A stretch of 64,000 bases of DNA from Herbaspirillum huttiense (lineage in GTDB: Bacteria > Pseudomonadota > Gammaproteobacteria > Burkholderiales > Burkholderiaceae_D): positions 868,001 to 932,000 of the forward strand of contig NZ_CP037993.1 in assembly GCF_004367745.1 (NCBI RefSeq), written 5' to 3'. Below the pieces are notes generated by a model. It was not told the origin of the DNA, did not search any database, and worked only from the letters and a program-made list of their open reading frames with translations. A program made the position numbers and the translations under genes. Position 1 is the stretch's first letter. Every line of letters begins with the position of its first letter. Positions 50,629 through 59,880 of the stretch are shown here, in pieces.

Positions 50629-53388
50629 ATGCTGCTTGCCACCGTACCGATCCCGCCCACTCCCGATTTCTGGCAACAGGCCGTGCGCGCGCTGCTGCGC
50701 GAGGGTCAGCCGCTGGGGCAGGCGCTGCAGGCACAACAGGAAGGGGCGCTGGATTTCTCGGGCGTGCAATTGATGGTGCCGGCGTTTTCCCACGCCCAGA
50801 ATTTCAAGGCGGCGCTGTCGCGCGAACTGCGCCGGCCCTACATCGCCCCGCGCATCAATACGCTGTCCGGCCTGCTGGCGATGCAGCCGCCGGGCGAGAG
50901 CGCGCCGCCCTCCGAGAGCGAGCGGCTCATGCAGCTCTATGCGCAATTGCGCGAACATGGCTGGCTCAAGAAAATGTTTTCCGCCCGCCGCAATGCCGAC
51001 CTGCTGCCGCTGGCGCAGACGCTGCTGTCCCTGTCCGATGAGCTGACCCTGGCGCTGCTGCCCGAGATCCGCGCCAATGCGGATGATGAAGAGGCAGCGG
51101 CAGGCCGCTGGACCCAGGCCCTGGCGCAACTGCTGGAGCCGCTGGCTCCTTCGGCGCACGGCATGCTCTCAGACGAAGCCGCGCTGGTGTGGCAGGTGTG
51201 GAAGACGCAGCTCGATGCCCATGACCGCATCGTGCAACGTTTCGACGCGATGCTGGCACTGGCGGACCAGGCCAGCCTGCCGCTGGTGTGGGTCAGCCCG
51301 ACCGAACCGGAACCGCTGGACGCGGCCTTCCTGTCTGCCTACGCCCAGCGCCAGCCGGTGCGCATCGTCACGCTGGACTGGAGCCGCGCGGTCATCGCAC
51401 CGCTGCATCCGCTGTATCTCTCGGCCTGGGAAGAGCTGGTGCGCGACGATGATGGTCTGCCGATGGAAGCGGACCAGGCTGCGGTCTCCCCGTCGCATCC
51501 CATCGCGCTGCCGCGCCTGTGTCCGGCCGGCGACCTCGAAAACGCCGCCATCCAAAGCGCGCAGATCGTGCTGCGCTGGCTGCAGCAGGGCAAGACCGAC
51601 ATCGCCATCGTGGCCCAGGACCGCGTCACTGCACGCCGCCTGCGCGCCTTGCTGGAACGCGCCGAAGTGGCCGTGGCCGACGAGACCGGCTGGAAGCTCT
51701 CCACCACCCGCGCCGCCGCTGCGCTGGCCGCGTGGAATGACCTGGTCTCGGCCCGCGGTGAAACCAATGCGTTGCTCGACCTGCTGAAGTCGCCCTTCGT
51801 CTTCCCTGAGGATGCAGACCGCAGCGACCGCGTCATGCGCATCGAAGCCCGCCTGCGCCGTACCAACATCGCCGGCGACTGGCAGGCGCTGCAATCGGCC
51901 TTCGCCGAAGCGGGGCAGGCCGATGACCTGGCTTGCATCATCACGCTGGCCAAGCAGGCTGCGCGCTTCGGCGGCCGCAAGACGCTGGCGCAATGGTGCG
52001 AGACGCAGCGCGGCCTGTGCCAGGCGCTGGGCATGGAAGCTGCGCTGCACGCCGATGGCGCGGGCGAGCAATGCCTGCTGATGCTCGACGAGATCGCCGC
52101 CGAGCAGGGCGGGCTGAGCGATACCTTCAGCTTTGCGGAATGGCGCGCGCTGCTCAATTTGCGTCTGGATGCCACTTCCTTCATGCCGCCCATCAAGGAC
52201 CGGCGGGTCGTGATGCTGCCCCTGAACGGCGCGCGCCTGCGGCGTTTCGAGGCGGTGCTGGTGATCGGTGCGGATGCCGCACACTTGCCTTCACCGCCGC
52301 AGGAAACCCTGTTCTTCTCCAATGCCGTACGGCGTGAACTGAACCTGGCCACGCGCGCCACCCGCCAGCGCCAGCAACTGCGCGACCTCATCGAATTGCT
52401 GTGCGTGAATCCGGACGTGGTGCTGTGCTGGCAGACCCATCAGGATGGTGAGCCCAATCCCGTGAGCCCGTGGATCCAGCGCCTTGAACTGAAGCTGGCG
52501 CAGCAGGGTGCCGCGCCACTGGAGCGCGTGACGCTGCCGCCGCCGATGAAATCACTGCGTGCGGTGCTCTCCACCATGCCGATGCCGAGCGCACCGGATC
52601 TCTTGCCAGCCTCGCTGTCGGCCAGCGGTTTCGGCAGTTTCCTGGCCTGCCCGTATCAGTTCTTTGCGCAACGCATGCTGCGCGTGGCGGTGATGGATGA
52701 ACTCTCGGACATGCCCGAGAAGCGCGACTACGGCAGCTGGCTGCACGAAATTCTTTACCGCTATCATGCCCATCTGCGCGACAACGACACCCCGCTGCCA
52801 GCCCGCGCGTCCTTGCTGGCGCAGCTTTCCGAGGAAGTGTTCCAGCGCGAGATGCAGCGCCATCCGGCCGCGCTGGCCTTCCATGCGCGCTGGCAGAAGG
52901 TGATGCCGGCCTATCTGCTGTGGGCCAACGAGCGCGAAGCCGAGGGCTGGCAATTCGCGTTCGGCGAAGAGTCGCGGTCACACGCCCTGCAATGGCAGGA
53001 TGGCGGCATCGAACTGTATGGTCGCCTTGACCGGGTCGACCGCAATGCCGAGGGCGAGCGCGCCGTGCTCGACTACAAGACCCGGACCGCCGCCAGCCTC
53101 AGGCAGAAGGTCAAGGAAGAGGATGACCACCAGTTGGCCTTCTATGGCCTGCTGGACGGTGGCGCAGTGGAACACGCGCACTACGTCGCCCTCGAACTGG
53201 GCCCTGACAAGAAAACCGGCGACGCCGCCGCCCCCGATTTCGCACGCCAACAGAAGATGCTCCAGCAACAGATCACTACCACCATGCAAGCCGTCGCCCA
53301 CGGCGCGGCTTTACCGGCCAACGGCATCGAATCCGTCTGCCAGTATTGCGAGATGCGCGGCCTGTGCCGCAAGGGAGCCTGGCTGTGA
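50629..53388 (+). CDS. addB: AddB-like PD-(D/E)XK nuclease subunit of double-strand break repair
   Basis: This encodes 919 residues. The N-terminal and middle regions resemble an inactivated helicase-like fold. The C-terminal nuclease domain has GRLDRVDRNAEGERAVLDYK(T), with the Asp and Asp-x-Lys residues of the PD-(D/E)XK motif. Four cysteines typical of AddB Fe-S clusters are visible: FLACPYQFFA and the CQYCEMRGLC group near the end. With the AddA-like product of the next gene it forms a helicase-nuclease that processes DNA ends for RecA, in place of RecBCD. The ATG at 50629 is the best start, though its ribosome binding site is weak. The stop overlaps the next start. Confidence 0.88.
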   Translation: MLLATVPIPPTPDFWQQAVRALLREGQPLGQALQAQQEGALDFSGVQLMVPAFSHAQNFKAALSRELRRPYIAPRINTLSGLLAMQPPGESAPPSESERLMQLYAQLREHGWLKKMFSARRNADLLPLAQTLLSLSDELTLALLPEIRANADDEEAAAGRWTQALAQLLEPLAPSAHGMLSDEAALVWQVWKTQLDAHDRIVQRFDAMLALADQASLPLVWVSPTEPEPLDAAFLSAYAQRQPVRIVTLDWSRAVIAPLHPLYLSAWEELVRDDDGLPMEADQAAVSPSHPIALPRLCPAGDLENAAIQSAQIVLRWLQQGKTDIAIVAQDRVTARRLRALLERAEVAVADETGWKLSTTRAAAALAAWNDLVSARGETNALLDLLKSPFVFPEDADRSDRVMRIEARLRRTNIAGDWQALQSAFAEAGQADDLACIITLAKQAARFGGRKTLAQWCETQRGLCQALGMEAALHADGAGEQCLLMLDEIAAEQGGLSDTFSFAEWRALLNLRLDATSFMPPIKDRRVVMLPLNGARLRRFEAVLVIGADAAHLPSPPQETLFFSNAVRRELNLATRATRQRQQLRDLIELLCVNPDVVLCWQTHQDGEPNPVSPWIQRLELKLAQQGAAPLERVTLPPPMKSLRAVLSTMPMPSAPDLLPASLSASGFGSFLACPYQFFAQRMLRVAVMDELSDMPEKRDYGSWLHEILYRYHAHLRDNDTPLPARASLLAQLSEEVFQREMQRHPAALAFHARWQKVMPAYLLWANEREAEGWQFAFGEESRSHALQWQDGGIELYGRLDRVDRNAEGERAVLDYKTRTAASLRQKVKEEDDHQLAFYGLLDGGAVEHAHYVALELGPDKKTGDAAAPDFARQQKMLQQQITTTMQAVAHGAALPANGIESVCQYCEMRGLCRKGAWL

Positions 53389-56300
53389 GCGCCGCCGACA
53401 AGCAAGCGGCGGCCTATGAGGTCAATGGCGAGGCCGTCGACGCCGCCGTCTTCACGCGTGCCGCCTGCGATCCGCGCCATTCGGTGGTGGTCGAGGCCTG
53501 CGCCGGCAGCGGCAAGACCTGGCTGCTGGTGGCGCGCATGTTGCGTCTTCTGCTGGCCGGGGCACAGGCACCGGAACTGCTGGCCATCACCTTCACCCGC
53601 AAGGCCGCGCAGGAAATGCGCGAGCGCCTGCTCGAACTGCTGCACGAACTGGCTCTGGCCGACGATGCGCAGGCCACCACGCTGCTGCGCGAACGCGGTG
53701 TGGCCGAGCCCGACCTGCCCCGCTTGCTGCCGGTGGCGCGCGGACTGTACGAGCGCATCCTCTCCTCTGAACAGAGCTTGTCCATCGACACTTTTCACAG
53801 CTGGTTCGCGCGTTTGTTGCAGATTGCACCTTTGGCCTCTGGCGTGCCGCACGGCTATACCCTGACCGAAAAGAACGGCGAGCTGATCGATGAAGCCTAC
53901 CGCCGCTTCATGCAGAAACTGCGTGAGCCCGAAGGCGCGCCCGTCAAGGCGGCACTGCTGGAACTCTATGAACTGGCGGGTGACTTCAATGCGCGGCAGT
54001 TGCTTGATGCCTTCATCGACAAGCGCGCCGAATGGTGGGCAGCCACGCAGGACGACGATGGCGAGGAGAGCGAAGAGACAGCCGACATGCCATCGCCCCT
54101 GCGCTGGCTGGAAGACCTGTGCGGCCCCGATGCGCAGCGCGATGCGCGCCTGTCGCTGTGGGACGATGCTGCACTGGTCGCGCGGGCCAGCCAGATCGCG
54201 ATCCTGCTCGGTCAAGGAGGCAGCGCCAACAAGACGCGCGCGGTGGCCATCGAGTCGGCCTTGACGGCAGGTTCCACGCTGGAAAACTTCGACGCCCTCT
54301 ACAGCCAGTTCTTCGATGACAAGGACAAGCCGCGCAAGAACGGCAAGGTCAAGTCGCTGCTGGCCGCACTGGTGCAGCACTTCGGCAGCAGCGAGGAAGC
54401 CGCGCTGACGGCCTTTGAAGAAGAGTTCAATGCCATCGGCAACGCACTGCGCAAGCTCCAGGGGCGCAGCAAGGAAAAGGCGGTCCTGCAACTCAACCGC
54501 GCCCTCTTCACCGCTGGCCGCACCTACCTGGCCTGCTATCAGGAGGTGAAATCCGAACAGCGCGTATTGGACTTCGCCGACCTCGAATGGCAGGCCTACC
54601 GCCTGCTGCGCAACGAGGCCAGCGCCGCCTATCTGCAGACCCGACTGGATGCGCGTTACAAGCACATCCTGCTCGACGAATTCCAGGACACCAACCCGCT
54701 GCAATGGTGCATCGTGCGCTGCTGGCTCGATGCCTATGGTGGTGATGCGGCCCAGCCCAGCGTCTTCGTGGTGGGCGATCCCAAGCAATCCATCTATCGC
54801 TTCCGCCGCGCCGAGCCGCGCGTGTTCGTGGCCGCGCGCGAGATGCTGCGCGTGCAGGGCGCCGCCATCCTGCGCGCCAACCAGACGCGCCGCAATGCCT
54901 CGGCCGTGGTCGATGTGCTGAATCGTTCATTCGTCATGGGCGGCAATCCGCTGTTCGCGCAGCAGACCACGCTGGGCCTTGCGGGGGGCGAGGTCTGGCG
55001 GCTGCCCCTGGCGCGGCAGGACGAGGATGCAGAAAACGTCATTTCGCCTGAAACCCCCGAAGAACCGGCTTCCCCCGAATCCACGAACAACGCTGAAGAC
55101 ATCATCCCCTGGCGCAACCCGCTGACCACGCCGCGCGGCGAGGAAGATGATGCGCGCCGCCTGCTGGAAGGGCAGGCTTTGGCGCAGGCTTTGCTCAAAG
55201 CTTATCGCGAAGTGCCGGTGGCCGATGGCAAGGCTACGCGCCCCATGCGCTGGGGCGACATCATGCTGCTGGTGCGCAAGCGCACGCACCTGGCGGCCTA
55301 TGAGAGTGCCTTGCGCGCCGCAGGGATTCCCTTCATTTCCGACAAGCGCGGCGGCCTGCTCGAATCGCTGGAAATCGCCGACCTGATTGCGCTGCTGACT
55401 TTCCTCATCACGCCCAACGACACACGTGCGCTGGCCCACGTCCTCAAGAGCCCGATCATCGGCGCGGCCGATGATGACCTGGTGCAGATCGCGCGCCGTG
55501 TCGCGCAAGCCGAGGGCGGACACTGGTGGCAGCATCTGCAGGGCATGCAGGAGGAGGGCAGCGCTTCGGCCGCGCTGGTGCGTGCCGCGACCCTGCTGCA
55601 GCGCTGGCTGCAGGCCGCACCACACCTGCCGGTGCATGACCTGCTGGACATGATCCTGCATCAGGGCGAACTGGTGGCGCGCTATGCGCAGCATGCCTCG
55701 CCGCTCACGCGCAGCCAGACCCTGGGCAATATTGCGGCCTTCGTGGAGCTGTCGCTGAACATGGATGCCGGGCGCTATCCGAGCTTGCCCAAATTCATCG
55801 ATGCCTTGCGCGTCCTGCAGCGCACTTCAGGTGGCGATGCGCCGGACGAGGCGAGCGTGGATGCCAGCGCCGATGCCGTGCGCATTCTCACCGTGCACAG
55901 CGCCAAGGGACTGGAAGCGCCGGTGGTGGCCATCCTCGATGCCAATCACAGCGATTCGGTGGAAGACAATCTCGGCATCCTCTGCGCCTGGCCGCAGGAC
56001 CAGGATGCGCCCACGCACTTCTCGGCCTTTGGCCGGCGCAGCGAACGCGGCTGTGCGCGGGATGATCTGTTCGAGGAAGAAGAAAGCCTGAAGACCCAGG
56101 AAGACTGGAACCTGCTGTACGTCGCCGTCACGCGTGCCAAGCAGTTGCTGCTGGTCTCGGGCGTGGCCGGTAATCGCGGGGCGGGCGAGGGCGGGGTGGT
56201 GGATGGCAGCTGGTATCAGCGTCTCTTCGCCAGCGATGCGCCGGTGCGCGAGATCAGCGAGGAAGCGGTACACGGTGCCGATGTTGCCGCCATCGAGGAG

Positions 56301-56861
56301 CAATTCTCGCTGGCGCTGTTCGATCCCAAGCCGGTACCGATGTCGCTCTTCGGCGCAGCGCAGGAGGAGGAAGATGCGCTGCCCGAGGTCGATGCCGATG
56401 GCACGCTGGTCAGCACCGAAGCCATCGATGAAGGCGTAGCCCTGCACGCGCTGCTGGAGCGGCTCACGCACGGCAACGCATGGCCGTTGCACTTGCCATC
56501 GCCGCCTGCTCTGGTGCGCTGGCTGGGCATCTCTGCGGAGATGGCGCAGGTAGTGCATGCGCAGGCGCGCGTGGTGCTGGCACAGCCGGAACTGGAGCGC
56601 TTCTTCAATCCGTCGTTGCATCGCTGGGCGCGCAATGAAATGGAGATCGTCGCCCCGTCTGGCGTCATGCGGCTGGACCGCGTGGTCATGTTCGACGACG
56701 AAGTCTGGGTCATCGATTACAAGCGCCGTCTGCTCGACAGCGAGCGTGCCGATTACGCAGCGCAGCTGGCCCGCTATCGCAGTGCGCTCGTGTCAGTCTT
56801 TTCTGACAAACGAATCAGGTCTGCTCTGATTACCGCTGACGGCATCCTGACGGAGCATTGA
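53385..56861 (+). CDS. addA: AddA-like UvrD-family helicase-nuclease subunit
   Basis: This encodes 1158 residues. The SF1A helicase motifs are intact: Walker A VEACAGSGKTWLLVARM, motif Ia AITFTRKAAQEMRER, motif II HILLDEFQDTNPLQW, motif III VGDPKQSIYRFRRAEP, motif V ILTVHSAKGLEAP and motif VI LLYVAVTRAKQLLLV. The C-terminus carries a RecB-type nuclease site (MRLDRVVMFDDEVWVIDYKR). It unwinds DNA 3' to 5' and cuts one strand. The GTG at 53385 overlaps the addB stop (GTGA) and has AAGGGAG upstream, so it is chosen over a longer frame from 53346. The pair is translationally coupled. Confidence 0.92.
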   Translation: MSAADKQAAAYEVNGEAVDAAVFTRAACDPRHSVVVEACAGSGKTWLLVARMLRLLLAGAQAPELLAITFTRKAAQEMRERLLELLHELALADDAQATTLLRERGVAEPDLPRLLPVARGLYERILSSEQSLSIDTFHSWFARLLQIAPLASGVPHGYTLTEKNGELIDEAYRRFMQKLREPEGAPVKAALLELYELAGDFNARQLLDAFIDKRAEWWAATQDDDGEESEETADMPSPLRWLEDLCGPDAQRDARLSLWDDAALVARASQIAILLGQGGSANKTRAVAIESALTAGSTLENFDALYSQFFDDKDKPRKNGKVKSLLAALVQHFGSSEEAALTAFEEEFNAIGNALRKLQGRSKEKAVLQLNRALFTAGRTYLACYQEVKSEQRVLDFADLEWQAYRLLRNEASAAYLQTRLDARYKHILLDEFQDTNPLQWCIVRCWLDAYGGDAAQPSVFVVGDPKQSIYRFRRAEPRVFVAAREMLRVQGAAILRANQTRRNASAVVDVLNRSFVMGGNPLFAQQTTLGLAGGEVWRLPLARQDEDAENVISPETPEEPASPESTNNAEDIIPWRNPLTTPRGEEDDARRLLEGQALAQALLKAYREVPVADGKATRPMRWGDIMLLVRKRTHLAAYESALRAAGIPFISDKRGGLLESLEIADLIALLTFLITPNDTRALAHVLKSPIIGAADDDLVQIARRVAQAEGGHWWQHLQGMQEEGSASAALVRAATLLQRWLQAAPHLPVHDLLDMILHQGELVARYAQHASPLTRSQTLGNIAAFVELSLNMDAGRYPSLPKFIDALRVLQRTSGGDAPDEASVDASADAVRILTVHSAKGLEAPVVAILDANHSDSVEDNLGILCAWPQDQDAPTHFSAFGRRSERGCARDDLFEEEESLKTQEDWNLLYVAVTRAKQLLLVSGVAGNRGAGEGGVVDGSWYQRLFASDAPVREISEEAVHGADVAAIEEQFSLALFDPKPVPMSLFGAAQEEEDALPEVDADGTLVSTEAIDEGVALHALLERLTHGNAWPLHLPSPPALVRWLGISAEMAQVVHAQARVVLAQPELERFFNPSLHRWARNEMEIVAPSGVMRLDRVVMFDDEVWVIDYKRRLLDSERADYAAQLARYRSALVSVFSDKRIRSALITADGILTEH

Positions 56862-57185
56862 GGCTCCCCTAACTACATTCATCTTCTCAATGCGCTTCGG
56901 ATAACTTCCAGAAATTCAATAAATATCAAATCAGGAAATTCAGATTTCCGTTGTAGGTAAAAAAAAGATCATCGCGTAGAGCAAGAGTGATATCTTCTGT
57001 GCTCCGGTTTTTTTGATGAGAGATTTTTTCTTCAAAAATCTTCTTCGAAAAATCGGGCCCGATCTCGTCGGGCTGCTCGTGCCGCACATGCCCGGCATGT
57101 TGCTTACGCGATCCGCAACATGCATGTCATCGTCGAATGATAGTGTGCTGCTGCGGTTCAACACCACATCGTTACAGGAGGAGAT
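56862..57185. other. AT-rich gene-free stretch before the antiporter operon
   Basis: About 320 bp, clearly AT-richer than its flanks at 56880-57010. GGAAATTCAGATTTCC (56935-56950) is an inverted repeat with a short spacer (GGAAAT/ATTTCC). It lies about 235 bp before the antiporter start, so a regulatory role is only possible. No gene or clear terminator was seen. Confidence 0.35.
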
Positions 57186-58394
57186 ATGGAGTGGGCTCTT
57201 CCGTCGTTCACCCTCGCACAGACGCTGCAATGGAATGCCCTGCTGGTATTCGGCGGCCTGCTGCTCTTCGGGCTGATCGCGGGCTACGTAGTTTCCAAGT
57301 CCCCATGGGTGCCTCGCATCACGGGTTATCTGCTGGTCGGTTTCCTCTTGGGTGCCGGCGGGTTCAATCTGCTTTCCGGTGAAGTCCTCAAGGTCACCAA
57401 CATCTTTGCCGACATTGCCGTCGCGCTGGTGGTCTACCAGTTGGGACGCTACGTCGACATCGGCTGGCTGCGCCGCGAAAAATGGCTGATGATCACGGTG
57501 GCTGTCTCGGCCGTGCTGTGCTTCGGTTTCGTCAGCATCGCCCTGACCTGGTTCGGTACCGATTCGGTGATGGCGCTCCTGGGTGGCGTGATGGCCATTG
57601 CCACCGCACCGGCCGTGGTGCTGGTGGTGCTGCGCGACCTCAAGGCGGAAGGCCAGGTCACGCGCCGTCTGGCGGCCATGACCGCGCTCAACAACTTCGT
57701 GGCCGTGCTGGCCGCCTATGCGCTCTTGCCGGTGATCGCGCATGAGGCCGGTACGCCCGTCTGGACGCTGATCCAGCACACCCTGTATTCGCTGGTCGGC
57801 TCGGCCATCCTGGCCTATCTGACCTACTGGCTGATGATGCCGCTGGCGCGCCTGCTGGGCCGCGAGAACAGCTCGCAGTTCGTGCTGGTGATCTCGGTGA
57901 TCGCACTGGCCATCGGCGTGGCGCATGCGCTGCATCTGCCGGTGATGCTGACCATGCTGATCTTCGCCATCCTCTCCAAGAACCTGGATCGCCAGTTCGA
58001 CCTGATGGAGCTGGAGTTTGGTGTCGCCAATGAGTTGTTCGTGGTGATGCTCTTCGTCACCGTGGGCGCCTCGATGAAGCTGTCGGACTTGAGCCTGCTG
58101 GGCTTCTCGGTGCTGATCCTGATCGCGGCGCGCTTCCTGGCGATGGGCTTGGGCGTGTTCCTGTTTGCCCGCTTTGCCCGCATGAACTGGCGCCAGGCCG
58201 GCCTGCTCACGCTGGGCACCTTGCCCATGACCGAAGTCGGCGTGGGCCTGATGCAAACCGTTTCGTCGCTGTATCCGCACACCACGGCCAATGTCTTGCC
58301 GCTGCTGGCGGGCAGCATGGTGGTCCTGGAATTCCTGGGGCCGGTGGCAACCCAGTTTGCCCTGATCAAATCTGGAGAGAGTGGACGCGAATGA
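57186..58394 (+). CDS. CPA2-family cation:proton antiporter
   Basis: This 402-residue inner-membrane protein with about 12 hydrophobic helices is of the CPA2 type (KefB/C, RosB relatives). Visible family features are the glycine-rich opening helices (ITGYLLVGFLLGAGGFNLLS), the unwound-helix region VMAIATAPAVVLVVLRDLKA and the C-terminal TLPMTEVGVGLMQTV. There is no RCK/TrkA-N regulatory domain, unlike KefB/C. It probably exchanges K+ or Na+ for H+. A strong GGAGGAG site precedes the ATG. Its TGA overlaps the ATG of the YbdK-type ligase gene (ATGA), an unusual and suggestive partner. Confidence 0.85.
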   Translation: MEWALPSFTLAQTLQWNALLVFGGLLLFGLIAGYVVSKSPWVPRITGYLLVGFLLGAGGFNLLSGEVLKVTNIFADIAVALVVYQLGRYVDIGWLRREKWLMITVAVSAVLCFGFVSIALTWFGTDSVMALLGGVMAIATAPAVVLVVLRDLKAEGQVTRRLAAMTALNNFVAVLAAYALLPVIAHEAGTPVWTLIQHTLYSLVGSAILAYLTYWLMMPLARLLGRENSSQFVLVISVIALAIGVAHALHLPVMLTMLIFAILSKNLDRQFDLMELEFGVANELFVVMLFVTVGASMKLSDLSLLGFSVLILIAARFLAMGLGVFLFARFARMNWRQAGLLTLGTLPMTEVGVGLMQTVSSLYPHTTANVLPLLAGSMVVLEFLGPVATQFALIKSGESGRE

Positions 58395-59620
58395 ATACCG
58401 AGACACTGATCCGCAACGAACAAGAGTCCCCCGGTACCCAGGCCCACGTGGCCGGTCCGCAGGGCAGCGCCGGCATCCTGCCGTTCGGTTCCTCCACGCC
58501 CTTCACCATGGGCATCGAGCTGGAACTGCAACTGGTCAACCGCCGCAATTACAACCTGGCCAGCGATGCGGTCGATCTGCTGAACTGGATCGAGCCGCGT
58601 GACCTGCAAAAGCAGATCAAGCTGGAAATGACGCAGGGGATGATCGAGCTCAACTCCGGCATCCACACCCGCGTGGATGAACTGATCGAGGAATTGAAGG
58701 GCTTGCGCGGCGCCTTGAACCGTGGCGCGCAATACCTCAACATCGATGTCTCCGGCGGTGGCGCGCATCCCTTCCAGCACTGGAACGAGCAGCGCATCAC
58801 GCCCAGCGAGCGCTTCCATTACCTGCACGAGAAATACGGTTACCTGGCCAAGACCTTTACCGTCTTCGGCCAGCACATCCACATCGGTGTGGAGAACGGC
58901 GATGATGCGCTGTATCTCACCCACGGCTTCTCGCGTTACGTGCCGCACTTCATCGCGCTGTCGGCGGCGTCGCCCTTCTACCAGGGCGCGGACACCAAGT
59001 TCGATTCCTCGCGCAGCAACGTGGTGCGGGCGTTCCCGCTGTCGGGCACGGCACCGGTGCATACCAAATGGGCCGAGTTCGAGACGTATTACGATGAACT
59101 GCACCAGATGGGCATCATCGCCAGCATGAAGGATTTCTATTGGGATATCCGTCCCAAGCCGGAGTACGGCACCGTGGAAATCCGCGTCTGCGATACGCCG
59201 CTGACCATCGAGCATGCGGCGCACCTGGGCGCGTATGCGCAACTGCTGGCGCGCTGGATCCTCACTGAGCGGCCGTTCGTGGTCGGCGATGATTTCTATC
59301 TGCTGTACCAGTTCAACCGTTTCGAGGCCAGCCGCTTCGGGCTCAACGGCCAGCTGGCCCTGCACGGCGCGACGCCTTCGCAATCGCGCAAGCTGCCCAT
59401 CTATGAACACCTGCTGCAGCAATTGCAGTTGCTGGAACCCTATGTGGCCAACGAGGCCGAGCAGCAGACCATCACGCGCCTGCGCCGCATCGCGCATGAT
59501 CGCTTGTCCGACGCCAGTTGGCTGCGCCAGATGTTTGCGCAGCGGGGCTCGCTCAATGACATGATGCGCTTGTCCTCGGAATTGTGGATGGGCGTGGAGC
59601 CGCCGCCGTATTTTCAGTAA
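58391..59620 (+). CDS. ybdK: YbdK-type glutamate--cysteine ligase-like carboxylate-amine ligase
   Basis: This encodes 409 residues of the glutamate-cysteine ligase 2 family. The ATP-grasp-like GCS fold shows FTMGIELELQLVNRRNYNL with the metal-binding Glu residues, LEMTQGMIELNSGIH, FGQHIHIGVENGDDAL and RPKPEYGTVEIRVCDTPLT. E. coli YbdK has only weak gamma-glutamylcysteine synthase activity, and the true substrate is not settled. The start overlaps the antiporter stop by 4 bp, so the two proteins are made together. Its stop codon lies within an AT-rich 9-bp tandem repeat, and a terminator hairpin follows about 110 bp later. Confidence 0.9.
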   Translation: MNTETLIRNEQESPGTQAHVAGPQGSAGILPFGSSTPFTMGIELELQLVNRRNYNLASDAVDLLNWIEPRDLQKQIKLEMTQGMIELNSGIHTRVDELIEELKGLRGALNRGAQYLNIDVSGGGAHPFQHWNEQRITPSERFHYLHEKYGYLAKTFTVFGQHIHIGVENGDDALYLTHGFSRYVPHFIALSAASPFYQGADTKFDSSRSNVVRAFPLSGTAPVHTKWAEFETYYDELHQMGIIASMKDFYWDIRPKPEYGTVEIRVCDTPLTIEHAAHLGAYAQLLARWILTERPFVVGDDFYLLYQFNRFEASRFGLNGQLALHGATPSQSRKLPIYEHLLQQLQLLEPYVANEAEQQTITRLRRIAHDRLSDASWLRQMFAQRGSLNDMMRLSSELWMGVEPPPYFQ

Positions 59621-59640
59621 ACGATATAAATGATATAAAT
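59619..59640 (+). repeat. AT-rich 9-bp tandem repeat at the ybdK 3' end
   Basis: Units AAACGATAT and AAATGATAT in tandem, then AAAT. The first unit starts inside the ybdK stop codon. It is one of four related blocks at gene ends in this window, the others being at 15415, 34903 and 38470. Confidence 0.6.
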
Positions 59641-59729
59641 TTCTGGTTAGGATAAAGTTGCACCAAAGTTGAGGCACCTGGCATTTCGCGTGTTTGCAGA
59701 GCACGCGGGATGATGGGAGGAAGAAGGCG

Positions 59730-59766
59730 AAGGGCCGGTATCGCGAGATGCCGGCCCTTGGTCTTT
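59730..59766 (+). terminator. terminator hairpin after the antiporter-ybdK operon
   Basis: A 15-bp stem with one wobble pair, outer part AAGGGCCGG/CCGGCCCTT, is capped by a GCGA tetraloop and followed by GGTCTTT. The T run is modest. Confidence 0.7.
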
Positions 59767-59880
59767 GTGGCTTCCCGAGCGCGCGTTGTTTCCTGGCTCT
59801 TGTGTTTTCGGGGCGGGATCGCGGACAATCACGGCTTTGAAGCGGCCTCGGGCTGCACCGAGATGCGTGCCGGAGGAAGC

